A DNA stretch of 64,000 nt from Gammaproteobacteria bacterium (GTDB lineage Bacteria > Pseudomonadota > Gammaproteobacteria > Xanthomonadales > SZUA-36): contig JAJFLA010000023.1 in the NCBI GenBank assembly GCA_021772935.1, positions 1-64,000 of the forward strand, in the 5' to 3' direction. The notes beneath the pieces were generated by a model. The model ran no database searches. It saw nothing but the letters and a program-made list of their open reading frames with translations, and had not been told where the DNA came from. A program made the position numbers and the translations under genes. Below, piece by piece: positions 1 to 9,133 of the stretch (positions are counted from its first letter, which is position 1; the number at the start of each line of letters is the position of its first letter).

Positions 1-70
1 CAGGGGTACCGGCTTCGGCCTGGCTCAATATCGCCAGTATCTGGCTATCGCTATATCTTGATTTTTTCAT
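1..70 (-). mobile_element. IS3-family transposase OrfA, N-terminal start only
   Basis: Read on the minus strand from the ATG at 70, the first 23 codons begin MKKSRYSDSQILAIL and continue SQAEAGTP. This is the characteristic start of IS3-family (IS407-like) OrfA, the helix-turn-helix subunit of the transposase. A good Shine-Dalgarno (AAGGAGAT) lies just upstream. The rest is cut off by the window edge. The IS terminus should lie a short way right of 70, perhaps near the G-run around 130-140, but I cannot place the inverted repeat without the other end. Confidence 0.75.
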
Positions 71-496
71 GAAGAATCTCCTTCGTTTAGTTTACGAGAA
101 AATTCTACTTATGAATTCAATTAATTAATGGGGGGATTACCGATTGATCCCGTAAAACTGCCTCATGACGACATTGTTGGTGATTCACTTTTGAAGCTTT
201 TTGTGATGAATCGAAAATACCACTGAATGTTTCTACAATCCACGGGCAAGAAAGAATCAGGACACACAGCTAGTCGTTTACAACACTGTTTCAAGTCAAT
301 CTTAATCATAAATTCAACATTGACATTCGTTTGTGCAGTGAAAGGTTGCTCTCAGAATAAATTATGACCGCCATAGTGATCTAATTCCGATGTATGTCAA
401 CGTGAGATATTTTCATAGACACAAGTGACCTGCACAAAGTCAGGGAATTTCATCAATAGCACTGGTTCACTGTCATAACAATCAGTTCATTAACTA
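71..496. other. Gene-less stretch between IS start and integrase operon
   Basis: No convincing ORF. Two short motifs recur here and in the downstream promoter: TTGACATTC at 320-328 and ATGTATGTCA at 390-399, both close to the halves of the inverted repeat at 498-517. They may be extra binding sites for the same regulator. Part of 71-150 is likely the terminal region of the IS3-type element. Confidence 0.4.
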
Positions 497-525
497 TTGA
501 CATTCAAATGTATGTCATTTATATT
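497..525 (+). promoter_or_regulatory. Sigma-70 promoter with overlapping operator-like inverted repeat
   Basis: TTGACA (497-502), 17-bp spacer, TATATT (520-525), about 30 bp before the RHH-like gene. An inverted repeat TGACAT-N8-ATGTCA (498-517) overlaps the -35 box and the spacer. That is where an autorepressor would bind; the first gene of the transcript encodes a ribbon-helix-helix-like protein. Autoregulation is inference. Confidence 0.65.
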
Positions 526-555
526 TCATTTGTACTTTAACAAAGGAAATGACAA

Positions 556-960
556 ATGAAAGCATCCGATTTAAAAGCAATCTGGGAAGCACCTGACAAC
601 AGCCGGTTAATGAAGAAACAAACCTCTGTCCGGCTCGCCACACACATTGGCGCAAAGATTGAAGCGATATGTCACTTGTTTCCTGCAAAGTCCAAATCTC
701 AACTGATTAACGACCTTTTAGCTGCCTCGCTTACTGAATTCGACAACGGTTTTGAATTTGAGCCTGGAAAAGATAGAGACCAAGGTTGCGAAGAATATCA
801 AGGATCTTACCGAGATTATGAGGTTGAACCAGATATTGGGTTAAGGACTGAGTACCTAGCGAAGGTCAATAAATTTCTTCTTAAATTCGAAAAAGAAATT
901 GGAAATGAAAGCCCACAACTTTTTGAAACTACGCGCTGGAGGGAGGTAGGCGAGAAATGA
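556..960 (+). CDS. Ribbon-helix-helix-like small protein of integrase operon
   Basis: 134 aa, soluble and acidic toward the C-terminus. Residues ~20-58 (KQTSVRLATHIGAKIEAICH, then KSKSQLINDLLAASL) have the beta strand plus two helices expected of a ribbon-helix-helix DNA-binding fold. A Shine-Dalgarno AAAGGAAA precedes the ATG, and a strong promoter with an operator-like repeat lies upstream. The stop overlaps the next start (ATGA at 957-960), so it is translationally coupled to the excisionase-like gene and through it to the integrase. Relatives sit beside integrases in other gammaproteobacteria and are sometimes misnamed pilus proteins. Probable regulator of the element; target unproven. 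Confidence 0.6.
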   Translation: MKASDLKAIWEAPDNSRLMKKQTSVRLATHIGAKIEAICHLFPAKSKSQLINDLLAASLTEFDNGFEFEPGKDRDQGCEEYQGSYRDYEVEPDIGLRTEYLAKVNKFLLKFEKEIGNESPQLFETTRWREVGEK

Positions 961-1136
961 TTTGGGTCACAATAAAAAAACTCTCTGAATTAACAGGTTA
1001 TACAACTGAGGCTATACGTCAAAAAAAGAAAAAGGGCGTTTGGGTTGAAAACCGACATTGGCGAAAAGCACCGGACAATCGAATCGTATTTAATACCGAG
1101 GCAGTAGACAAATGGCTAAGCAGCACACGGGTATAA
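957..1136 (+). CDS. Excisionase-like small DNA-binding protein
   Basis: 59 aa, read directly from the sequence: it starts MIWVTIKKLSELTGY, contains a lysine-rich turn (RQKKKKG) and ends VDKWLSSTRV. The pattern of a winged-helix start (KLSELTGYTTEAIRQ) followed by WRKAPDNRI and a C-terminal amphipathic segment matches small phage excisionases encoded just before integrases. It overlaps the upstream gene by 4 bp and the integrase by 25 bp in another frame, an arrangement typical of xis-int pairs. Expected role: bind arm sites and bias the integrase toward excision. Confidence 0.7.
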   Translation: MIWVTIKKLSELTGYTTEAIRQKKKKGVWVENRHWRKAPDNRIVFNTEAVDKWLSSTRV

Positions 1137-2251
1137 GAGCACGCGGAAGCAGCGTTCAGGTTGATCTTCCAATTAATGGTCGGAGGGCAAGGTTTTCAAT
1201 CCCAATACCCCCTACTCCACAGAGCTTTGAGTATGCATCAAATATTAGGTCTGCTGCGTTACTTGATATTGCGAAAGGTACGTTCAAGGCAACAAAGTAT
1301 TTTCCAGACTCAAGGTCGTCCTTCGTGAGAAATTCTAATACCCCAACGGTAAAGGATGCACTCCAGACATTTCTTAGGGACTCAGAGAGAGCGCTGAGTC
1401 CCAGTACATTTCGTGACTATAAAAGTGCGATAGATTTTCACTTAGTTCCTGCCTTCGGTGAAAAACAACTGGCAGACATTTCCACAACAGACGTTAGGAA
1501 CTGGATAGCCGAATTAAAAGTCTCCTCCAAGCGGATAAACAACGTTTTAATCCCACTTAGAAAAATTTTCGCGGAGGCCTACTATTCCGAGCAGCTGGAT
1601 TCAAACCCACTCGATCGAATCAAACACCTTCCACATAGATCAAAAGCACCAGACCCGTTCACACTGGATGAGGTTGACCGTATACTCAAACAATGCCCTC
1701 CCCTTGTGCGTGAGCTATTTCAGTTCGCTTTCTGGACAGGCTTAAGAACATCAGAACTGATCGCTCTTGAATGGGGTGATGTTTCATTTGAATGTAAGCC
1801 TGAGTCCGTTCATGTAACCAGGGCGGAAGTGCGCGGTGAGCTCAAGTCACCTAAGACTTATTCAGGAAAGCGGGCAGTTCAACTACTGCCAATCGCACTT
1901 GCGGCGCTGAATAGCATTGCAAAACCGAACACGAAGCCCTGTTCACGTGTATTTATCAATCCCAAAACAAATGCACCCTGGAAATCAGACGGGCAAATCC
2001 GTAAGACGGCATGGACCCCGGCGCTCAAAGCCGCTGGCATTGAGTATCGTCGCCCCTACCAGACGAGGCATACCTACGCTTCGCAAGTGCTCTCGCTGGG
2101 CGCTCCGCCCATGTGGGTAGCTCAACAGATGGGTCACAGGGATTGGGGCATGATCAGGCGGGTTTACGGTCGTTGGATTGACGATAGCAGACCTGATATT
2201 GCACTGAATATTGGGTCGAAACTGGCACAGATCGGGCACATGGTGCCATAG
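1112..2251 (+). CDS. Tyrosine recombinase / phage-type integrase
   Basis: 379 aa, full length for the family. Residues 1-65 resemble an arm-type DNA-binding domain, ~80-175 the SAM-like core-binding domain, and ~180-370 the catalytic domain. Visible catalytic residues are Arg212 (TGLR), Arg319 in YQTRHTYAS, His342 (GH) and the nucleophile Tyr352 (VYGRW). The usual first His of the HxxR box is Tyr316, a substitution seen in many P4/P2-like integrases. Transcribed with the RHH-like and excisionase-like genes. A tRNA 3'-end fragment lies ~20 bp past its stop, so it probably integrates an element into a tRNA gene. It looks intact and potentially active. Confidence 0.93.
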   Translation: MAKQHTGIRARGSSVQVDLPINGRRARFSIPIPPTPQSFEYASNIRSAALLDIAKGTFKATKYFPDSRSSFVRNSNTPTVKDALQTFLRDSERALSPSTFRDYKSAIDFHLVPAFGEKQLADISTTDVRNWIAELKVSSKRINNVLIPLRKIFAEAYYSEQLDSNPLDRIKHLPHRSKAPDPFTLDEVDRILKQCPPLVRELFQFAFWTGLRTSELIALEWGDVSFECKPESVHVTRAEVRGELKSPKTYSGKRAVQLLPIALAALNSIAKPNTKPCSRVFINPKTNAPWKSDGQIRKTAWTPALKAAGIEYRRPYQTRHTYASQVLSLGAPPMWVAQQMGHRDWGMIRRVYGRWIDDSRPDIALNIGSKLAQIGHMVP

Positions 2252-2270
2252 GTGTTTGATTTTAAAGCAT

Positions 2271-2300
2271 GTACGGCGGGTTCGATTCCCGCCGCCGGCT
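2271..2300 (+). other. tRNA 3'-end fragment, probable attachment site (att)
   Basis: A T-arm is readable: stem GCGGG (2276-2280), loop TTCGATT, stem CCCGC (2288-2292), then a 7-nt half acceptor stem ending at 2299. No complete tRNA fits upstream, and no CCA follows. The fragment sits immediately after the integrase and has no partner in the window. The simplest reading is that this is the duplicated 3' end of a plus-strand tRNA gene lying left of the window, with the element occupying everything to the left. The isoacceptor cannot be named. Confidence 0.6.
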
Positions 2301-2454
2301 TGTTTGGGAGTGTCTAGTACTTACCCACGAAGTGCGGCTTTTGGCCGATCTCGGCTATACCTAGTGACAGAACGCGACGGCCCGGTTTTGGTCAGTAAGG
2401 GGTTATCCAATAGTTAGATAACTTCCACACCACCTGTAGCAGCACACGGCTAAC

Positions 2455-2488
2455 GGACTAAACCGCTACCGCACTAGGGGTTTAGTCC
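2455..2488. repeat. Perfect 10-bp inverted repeat with 14-nt loop
   Basis: GGACTAAACC at 2455-2464 pairs perfectly with GGTTTAGTCC at 2479-2488. No T-run follows on either strand, so it is not a classic intrinsic terminator. A second, weaker inverted repeat (GTTATC at 2402-2407, GATAAC at 2417-2422) lies just upstream. It occupies the junction between the att fragment and the S9 pseudogene and could be a factor-dependent terminator or a mobile-element relic. Confidence 0.5.
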
Positions 2489-2526
2489 TGTGACCCAAAG
2501 GAGACGTTCAGCAACTTATTCTTCGC

Positions 2527-4403
2527 CTAGTGAATACTGCCCTTCATTTCTCGCCATCGGCCGTAATGTTCGGCATCTTCTAGGTTTGCTGCATCGCCAC
2601 CGTTGAGCCAAAAATCAAACCAGGCTACTAACACCTCCTGATGTGACAGCTTGTGGAGTGGTTTCTTTATGTTGTGTTGCCCTGTTCGAATGTAATGTAG
2701 TTCAACCGGCTTCTTCTGATATCGAAGGGCTGCATAGAGGTCCCATAACCCCAATAAATGCCACGGGTCTGACGCGAAAATCAAAACTGGAGCACTAATC
2801 TTCTCGGTTGACATCGCAGGGGAATTTTCTAGCCAATCATGTATGCTGGCGCCGTGAGGAGAGGCGTCCAGAAGCCTCTCTGTAACTCCGTCGAGTGGGC
2901 TATCCACATATGAATTGTATCCAGTGATTGTTAGTGGATCGCTGTTTGCAATTAAGGCAGCAGCGAACCTGTCTGGTGCATAAGTCAGGGCTGCGGTGGC
3001 AAGCAACCCGGATTGGCTGTAGCCAGTAATTCCAACCTTGCTTGGATCGACAATATCGTCCTCGTCGAGCTTGTCGATTGCAGCTACATAAGCATCGATA
3101 CCAATCTTCGGCAGATTTCTCCAAGGATGTTCTATCTGAGGCATTGGTTCTTCAACCTGAAGTACCACGATTTCCCGGCTCGCGAGCGCTCTGCCAGCAT
3201 TCGCGGTTTCTGCGTAACCGACTCTGAAGAAACGGTCGCCATTAAAGCCGTGAGTTTGAATCACTAACGGATATCGCTTGCCGGGTACGAAATCGGGCGG
3301 CGTGACCAAGCCTCCACGAATTAACTGACCATGTGAATCTTTCCATTCATAGACTTTTACGTCCGCCATCGAAATCTCTGAGAGTTGCGGGTTGGGATCA
3401 AAAATCGTCCGGCTTTTTCCTGACTTAACATCTGAAGCGACCAACACCGGCGGCTGATTCAACGACTCACTGACCGATAATCGAATGGATGGCTCAGACA
3501 TTGGTCTGTTTCTTCTGGTTGGCGTCCAATTGGTGTCCACAAGCAACTCGTTGGTAATGAACGAGTGCGAGCCGTCCTGAGATGCCGATGGTCCAACCTC
3601 TGAGAACCTGGCGGTTACTCGTAGTGTCTCTCCGTCGGCTACGGTAACAATTGGCTGAGGACCGCCTTCTTGTACCTTCCAAACGCCAAACTCCATAGGA
3701 CTTGAGATCGCGTACCCTCTGAAGTTTGGGTACAACAATGGCAATAGCGGCGTGCCGGCTCCAACCACTTCGTCCAGAATATCGCCCCAGCTGAGATCCA
3801 TTCGCTTTCGCTATTCACATCAGGGCCAACGAGATATGCGACTGAGTCACCGACAAGTCTGTAAGTCATTGCGTCCTGATCTCTAATGGATAACGGCTTA
3901 AGATCCTTTGTATGGACATCGACCCGAAACAACTGACGGTTCTCTTGTCCGTCTCTTCCCAAGAAATAGAGATAACGACTATCATCCGACCACATGAGTT
4001 GAAAAAGTATGTTTCCACGCTCATAGAAATCGGCGGTATAGCCATTTATCTCGGCAGACATGCGGACCAGCGCACTCGGTTTTGGTGTAGGTGAGCCACG
4101 GTCACTCACGCTTTTCATTACCTCATTGGTGTTGAAAAGCCAAATCGTTCCTTCAGTGACCCCTTCTGGAAGGAGTCCCCTGTGAGTCATCTTTACAAGA
4201 AAGCGACCGTCTGGAGACTCTCCTCCATCGTCGTAGGAGTGCGCAGGCTTAGAGTCTGTCACAGTGCCGAAATATGACATTTCGACTGAGTCGTGAACAG
4301 TGAATGGCCGTTTTTCTTCGTCTGCCGCCGTACCAGAAGAAATACCCAGCGAAAATGGTAAAGAAATGATTAGCAGACGTACGTGCGGTCGCGCTTTCTT
4401 CAT
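2527..4403 (-). pseudogene. S9-family serine peptidase, frameshifted (lasso-peptide isopeptidase-like)
   Basis: Two overlapping minus-strand ORFs form one protein. The N-terminal part (4403 to 3639) has a signal peptide and beta-propeller-like repeats (SPDGRFLVK, WSDDSRYLYFLG). The C-terminal part (3801 to 2527) has an alpha/beta-hydrolase fold with HGFNGD, nucleophile Ser in GYSQSG, an Asp region FASDPWHL and a candidate His in GQHNIKKP. The two frames are offset by one base; a stop codon just above the second ATG places the break near 3800-3815. Joined, the product is about 620 aa, normal for S9 peptidases. The sequence style recalls Atxe2-type lasso-peptide isopeptidases, but no lasso precursor, B or C genes are nearby. 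Either a recent pseudogene or a sequencing indel. Confidence 0.7.
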
Positions 4404-4470
4404 CGGGTCGCTCCTCTGGTTCCTATGATTGTAACCGCGTAACGCAACCTAAAGGTGCAACCACCAGTTA

Positions 4471-4577
4471 TTGGCCGTTTCCAGCCCGTTATACCGTTGA
4501 ATATTACTCTTGGTGAACAGCCGCTTTGCTCAGGAGCGGCCTGTCGCGTGATGGGATGCCGATAGGCAGCAGTCGGC
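4471..4577. repeat. Dispersed ~110-bp intergenic repeat, copy 1
   Basis: 107 bp running from TTGGCCGTTTCCAGCCC to GCAGCAGTCGGC, nearly identical to 5844-5955 in the same orientation. It contains a hairpin, GCCGCT-N9-AGCGGC. The minus-strand ORF across it is a by-product of the repeat. It looks like a short non-coding repeat family (REP/MITE-like); the other bases of the 390-bp gap (4404-4793) show nothing recognisable. Confidence 0.8.
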
Positions 4578-4793
4578 CAACAGCCGCCACTCATGAAGCA
4601 GAAAAAAGCTAGGTGGGGGGCGATTGAATCTGGGATTCAGACCCAGATTCACTGACCTCTACCGTGAAACAACCTGTTCAGTCGCAATCGCGTAGGTTTG
4701 AAGTCCTTTCCAGTACAAAACTCATGGACAGGGTTATTTCAGTCATAGTTCCATCAAGATTCCGTGTCCGCAGAGTTGCTTGTTTAATCCAGA

Positions 4794-5618
4794 CTAAATG
4801 TGGCTAACAGGGTTGCTGTTTCTCCGTAAAGTGAAAAACGCTGATCCAACAATGAGAAGCAGCATCAAGATCATTCCCCACTCAGAAAGTGAAGGAATGA
4901 CTTCATCCGGGACCTCCCGCCATGAATCGAACAGATCAAGATAATAGTCCCCCCCCGCTGCCGATGACAAAGAATCCGGGAATGCACCGAGCCGTACATC
5001 ATCTATTGTGTCCAGATCATTGTTGAGATTTGAGACGGTAGCAACAAGTGAGCCATCCAACAATAATCGAAACCGTCCGTCATTGCCTCCATCAGAAGTG
5101 GCTGCCTCCCACTTGACTTCAACCGTGTGAGAACCGGATCCCAACACAACAGGAGAGGTTGTGTTAACCGCGTCCGCATCATCTAACACATGCGCGATCA
5201 AGTTCAATTGACCACTACTGCTGGTCAGTGCTACATCAAAAACACGATTATCTGAAACATCCAGTCCACGCAAAATACCAAGAACATCCCCGTTTGGGAC
5301 ACTCAAAATGTTGGTATCTATAAGAAAGCTTGCATGATAATTGGTTTCGGTGAGCGGTGAATCACTCTGAACGAAGACTTGGCTAAAGGCTCCAGGGGAG
5401 CCTATAGTTACGTTCATCCCAAATGCGCCATTGATAGCTGCTGCGTTATTAACAGATAGGCTGATGACGCCGCCGAAAACTGTCGAATTCCAAACGGTTG
5501 TATCGCCACTTTCAAAATTGTCGCTGAAGATTGTTTCTCTGGCTGCAAATGAAGATACGGAAAAAATTACAAAGAACAAACTTACAATTAACTGTCTAAA
5601 AACGGTATGATTTGTCAT
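4794..5618 (-). CDS. Secreted LamG-like protein with IPTL-CTERM sorting signal
   Basis: 274 aa. Residues 1-26 form a signal peptide (LFFVIFSVSSFAA). The middle (~30-240) is a Thr/Ser/Asn-rich all-beta domain starting FSDNFESGDTTVW, typical of concanavalin/LamG-like exoproteins. The C-terminus carries the tripartite IPTL-CTERM signal: IPSLSEWG, a hydrophobic helix, then a basic tail (TLRRN). Proteins with this tail are thought to be processed by an exosortase-like or rhombosortase-type system for surface display. It stands alone, flanked on both sides by the dispersed repeat. Ligand unknown. Confidence 0.85.
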   Translation of the reverse strand: MTNHTVFRQLIVSLFFVIFSVSSFAARETIFSDNFESGDTTVWNSTVFGGVISLSVNNAAAINGAFGMNVTIGSPGAFSQVFVQSDSPLTETNYHASFLIDTNILSVPNGDVLGILRGLDVSDNRVFDVALTSSSGQLNLIAHVLDDADAVNTTSPVVLGSGSHTVEVKWEAATSDGGNDGRFRLLLDGSLVATVSNLNNDLDTIDDVRLGAFPDSLSSAAGGDYYLDLFDSWREVPDEVIPSLSEWGMILMLLLIVGSAFFTLRRNSNPVSHI

Positions 5619-5843
5619 TGCACTTCCTCTTTATGGCATGTGAAAAAGATTCATCAAAAATACAAGTGCACACGCGCAAATTGTACCATGACCTACGGTG
5701 TGCGGCATCAGCCCATATAGGACCAGTTAGTCCCTTTCACTAGAAGACACATCTGCTATTTTTAAAACTGAAGCAGAGGAGTCTCGATATGAGGATGTCA
5801 AACACCACCAAGCGGGTCAAGAAGATAAGCCAAATGACCGCTG

Positions 5844-5955
5844 TTGGCCGTTTCCGGCCCGTTATACCGTTGAAAATTACTCTTGGTGAACAGCCGCTTT
5901 GTGCAGCTCAGGAGCGGCCTGTCGTGTGATGGGATGCCGATAGGCAGCAGTCGGC
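5844..5955. repeat. Dispersed ~110-bp intergenic repeat, copy 2
   Basis: 112 bp, same orientation as 4471-4577 with a few substitutions and one 5-bp insertion inside the hairpin loop, leaving the GCCGCT/AGCGGC stem intact. Conservation of the stem with variation in the loop suggests selection on structure or recent spread. Otherwise the 5619-6012 gap shows no gene. Confidence 0.8.
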
Positions 5956-6012
5956 TATAACCTGTCCTTTGAGTCCTTCTAAATCGCTTCTCTGTATCCG
6001 GCCCCTTAATCG

Positions 6013-6525
6013 CTATAGATAGGGGGCATCATCGGGGTCGTTCTCGATCTCGACGCTGGCGCTCGGGGGTAGTTTGGCCATTGCCTCTCGTAGCATCTCG
6101 ACGTGTTCAGTCTCCTCGTCTCGAAGCTCGGTGAATAGTGTCCTGACCTCGGGATCAGTGATGCCGGGCAAGGCCATGTCGTAGAAGTCGAAGGCCTTCT
6201 TCTCAGAGGCGAGCCCAAGCTCGAATGCCTCGACAGTGGACATGCCGCGGCGCGGCGCCCCCATATCCGGGGCCTCGACGTCGTAGAGGTCGACTAGCTT
6301 CAGCTTCATGGGGACCTTACCAAACAGAGCCATGCGTCGGGCGAGCAGCTCAGTTCCGTGCTTTGCCTCATTCTCAGCCATCGAGGCGAAGAAGGATCCA
6401 GCACCATAGCCGCTGAGCTGTGAGGCGAACATTTCGTAGCGCTGGCGCGCTTCTTCCTCGATCAGAGTCGCGAGGTCGAGGGCATCCATTAGGCTGAGCT
6501 TGGACAGGTCTAGACTGGTGGACAT
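6013..6525 (-). CDS. Ferritin-like / rubrerythrin-type diiron protein
   Basis: 170 aa from the ATG at 6525, chosen because AGGAG lies ~8 nt upstream; an in-frame extension to 6672 has no such site and looks non-coding. The four-helix pattern carries two iron-ligand pairs: EEEARQRYE with ENEAKHG, and SEKKAFDFYD with DEETEHVEML (two ExxH motifs). It ends in an acidic tail. Members of the family oxidise Fe(II) or reduce peroxide, often as rubrerythrin-like proteins, but no rubredoxin Cys4 domain is present. Codons look more GC-rich than those of the neighbours, hinting at acquisition. Monocistronic. Confidence 0.8.
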   Translation of the reverse strand: MSTSLDLSKLSLMDALDLATLIEEEARQRYEMFASQLSGYGAGSFFASMAENEAKHGTELLARRMALFGKVPMKLKLVDLYDVEAPDMGAPRRGMSTVEAFELGLASEKKAFDFYDMALPGITDPEVRTLFTELRDEETEHVEMLREAMAKLPPSASVEIENDPDDAPYL

Positions 6526-6725
6526 TGAATTGAACTCCTGTATTGGGTTTGACGTTCTGAAGCAGCCCGTCGGCTGCGCTTCAAGCGATTCGCACCAGCC
6601 GAGCCCCGTCTGCGGGCCAGCGGTTCTTGAAACGGCGCAATTGTAACACCGCGGAGCGGATTCGCGCGACATTGCGGGGTCGTACGCTTCGTAAGTTTAT
6701 CGAAGTGTTCAAGAACCAGCAAAGA

Positions 6726-8996
6726 TCAACCCCGTGGTCCTCGATTGCGTGGCTTCTTGTTAGCCCTGGGTAACTTGCTGTTACCATGCTCGCGCGGGGG
6801 CAAACCCGTGTGCTGGGTCAGGATTTTTTTACCGGTACGACGTTGGTGGGCCTGCTCTGTGTTTTTCCTGCGCGATACCTGATAACCACGACCGGTCTCA
6901 GGCTGGCTCAAGGGGATTAGCTGTGATTCACCATCTCCGATCAAATCGGCCCTGCCCATTTTTCTGAGCGCCTTGCGCAGCATTTCCCAGTTACTTGAAT
7001 CGTGATATCTGAGTAGCGACTTGTGCAGTTTTCGTTGTTCCGGGGTCTTCACAGCGACCACTTCATCGGATTTGTAGGTAACCTTGCGCAAAGGATTCTT
7101 ACCGGAATGGTACATGGCAGTCGCCGTGGCCATGGGTGAAGGATAGAACGCCTGCACCTGGTCGGCAGTGAAGCCATTACGCTTCAACCATAATGCCAGA
7201 TTAAGCATATCTTCATCAGTGGTACCTGGATGAGCGGCAATGAAATAGGGAATCAGGTACTGCTGCTTACCTGCCTGTTTGGAGTATTTTTCAAACAGTT
7301 TTTTGAACTGGTCATAACTGCCAATACCCGGCTTCATCATTTTTGAAAGGGGACCTGTCTCGGTATGTTCCGGCGCAATTTTGAGCTGACCGCCAACGTG
7401 GTGCGTGACCAGTTCCTTCACATACTCCGGATCCTTCACCGCCAGGTCGTAGCGCAGACCGGAGGCAATCAGAACCCTGTTCACACCCGGTAATTTTCGC
7501 GTTTCACGATACAAGTGGGTCAGCGCTGAATGATCGGTTTTCAGCTTGGAACAAATACCTGGATAAACACAACTGGGTTTGCGGCAGGCTGCCTCGATCT
7601 CCCGGCTCTTGCAGGCGATGCGATACATGTTGGCGGTCGGTCCGCCGAGGTCGGAAATGGTCCCTGTGAATCCTGGGACCTTGTCTCGAATTTGCTCAAC
7701 CTCATCAATGATCGACTCCTCGGAACGATTCTGGATGATGCGTCCTTCGTGTTCGGTAATGGAGCAGAAAGTACAGCCACCGAAACAACCACGCATGATA
7801 TTCACCGAAAACCGGATCATCTCGTAGGCAGGGATTTTTGCGCCTGCATAGAACGGGTGCGGGACCCGGGCAAAGGGCATGCCAAAGACATAATCCATTT
7901 CCCTGGTGGACAACGGAATGGGTGGGGCATTCAACCACAGGTCTACGTCGCCATGCTTTTGCACCAGTGCCCTGGCATTGCCTGGGTTGGTTTCCAGGTG
8001 CAGTACCCGGTTGGCGTGGGCATAGAGAACCGCATCGTTACGAACCTTTTCGAACGAGGGAAGACGGATCACCGTGTGGTCACGGTCACGGCTCGGATGA
8101 GGAATAAATTGCTCGACTTTATCACCCGATTCAGGATCGCCCACACCGTACATCGCCGCATCCCGGCGTTGTTTCTCGCTGGTTTCCATCTCGCGCGGGT
8201 TGATATAGGGGTTTACCACTCGATCTACTTTGCCGGGACGGTCTATGCGGGTGGAATCAATTTCCCACCAGCCAACCGGTGTATCCTTGCGTAGCAGTGC
8301 CGTTCCACGCACATCGGTGATATGCGTTACATCTTCACCACGGGACAGTCGATGCGCCACCTCCACCAATGCACGCTCGGCATTTCCATACAACAACAGG
8401 TCGGCCGTGGCATCCAGCAGGATGGAGCGGCGCACGCTGTCCTGCCAGTAATCGTAGTGGGCGATACGCCGCAATGAGGCCTCGATTCCACCCAGGATTA
8501 CCGGCACATCCGGCCAGGCTTCCTTGCAGCGCTGGCTGTAAACAAGGGAACAACGGTCCGGGCGCTTGCCGCCCATACCACCGGGTGTGTAGGCGTCATC
8601 GGAACGTATCCTGCGTTCCGCAGTGTAGCGATTGATCATCGAATCCATGTTGCCGGCCGCCACGCCAAAGAACAGGTTTGGCCTCCCCAGTGCCATAAAC
8701 CCATCAGCCGTATGCCAATCCGGTTGCGCAATAATACCCACACGGAAACCCTGGTCCTCTAACAGACGCCCAACGATGGCCATACCAAACGAGGGGTGAT
8801 CCACATAGGCATCACCGGTGACAATGATGATGTCGCAGGAATCCCAGCCCAGGGTTTCCATTTCCGCTCGGCTCATAGGCAGAAACGGCGCCACACCAAA
8901 ACACTCGGCCCAGAATTTTGGATAGCCGAACAGATCGGAGGACGGGATGGGGGTGGTATCTTTGGGCATAGTGTGAGCTCTGTACCGGTCAGGCAT
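6726..8996 (-). CDS. ygiQ: YgiQ-family radical SAM protein
   Basis: 756 aa, the usual length. The N-terminal domain ([20 protein letters not shown]) is highly characteristic of YgiQ. The radical SAM cluster motif CxxxCxxC is at Cys404, Cys408 and Cys411 ([12 protein letters not shown]), followed by a TIM-barrel region ([15 protein letters not shown]) and a basic C-terminal tail rich in Lys/Arg. An alternative start at 8969 (MPKDTTPIP) is equally possible; neither has a strong Shine-Dalgarno. The biochemical substrate of YgiQ proteins is not established. Monocistronic. Confidence 0.95.
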   Translation of the reverse strand: MPDRYRAHTMPKDTTPIPSSDLFGYPKFWAECFGVAPFLPMSRAEMETLGWDSCDIIIVTGDAYVDHPSFGMAIVGRLLEDQGFRVGIIAQPDWHTADGFMALGRPNLFFGVAAGNMDSMINRYTAERRIRSDDAYTPGGMGGKRPDRCSLVYSQRCKEAWPDVPVILGGIEASLRRIAHYDYWQDSVRRSILLDATADLLLYGNAERALVEVAHRLSRGEDVTHITDVRGTALLRKDTPVGWWEIDSTRIDRPGKVDRVVNPYINPREMETSEKQRRDAAMYGVGDPESGDKVEQFIPHPSRDRDHTVIRLPSFEKVRNDAVLYAHANRVLHLETNPGNARALVQKHGDVDLWLNAPPIPLSTREMDYVFGMPFARVPHPFYAGAKIPAYEMIRFSVNIMRGCFGGCTFCSITEHEGRIIQNRSEESIIDEVEQIRDKVPGFTGTISDLGGPTANMYRIACKSREIEAACRKPSCVYPGICSKLKTDHSALTHLYRETRKLPGVNRVLIASGLRYDLAVKDPEYVKELVTHHVGGQLKIAPEHTETGPLSKMMKPGIGSYDQFKKLFEKYSKQAGKQQYLIPYFIAAHPGTTDEDMLNLALWLKRNGFTADQVQAFYPSPMATATAMYHSGKNPLRKVTYKSDEVVAVKTPEQRKLHKSLLRYHDSSNWEMLRKALRKMGRADLIGDGESQLIPLSQPETGRGYQVSRRKNTEQAHQRRTGKKILTQHTGLPPREHGNSKLPRANKKPRNRGPRG

Positions 8997-9133
8997 TATA
9001 GCGCAGCCCCTTCAGCGTCGGTTCATCCAACATAGGTCATTATCATTATCAATATCCACAATACATAACCATCATAGGAATCTGAAATGAACCTCCCGCT
9101 CTCAATGGTATGTAATCAGGAAAACTGATAACA

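Noticed and set aside
556-960. Type 1 pilus tip component, a name sometimes carried by relatives
   Set aside because: No signal peptide or pilin features; the RHH-like N-terminus and integrase operon context contradict it.
2259-2300. Complete tRNA gene ending at the T-arm
   Set aside because: No anticodon or D-arm can be paired upstream, and no CCA follows, so only a 3' fragment is supported.
2402-2490. Integron attC site
   Set aside because: Core-site consensus sequences do not match, and no integron integrase is near; only simple inverted repeats remain.
2527-4403. Complete lasso-peptide biosynthetic locus
   Set aside because: Only an isopeptidase-like gene is visible; no precursor, B or C genes within several kilobases on either side.
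4400-4594. 64-codon minus-strand ORF
   Set aside because: Falls across the dispersed repeat and is open only because of it; the second copy of the repeat does not preserve it.
7530-8294. 254-codon plus-strand ORF
   Set aside because: Antisense shadow inside ygiQ, which has complete radical-SAM motifs on the opposite strand.
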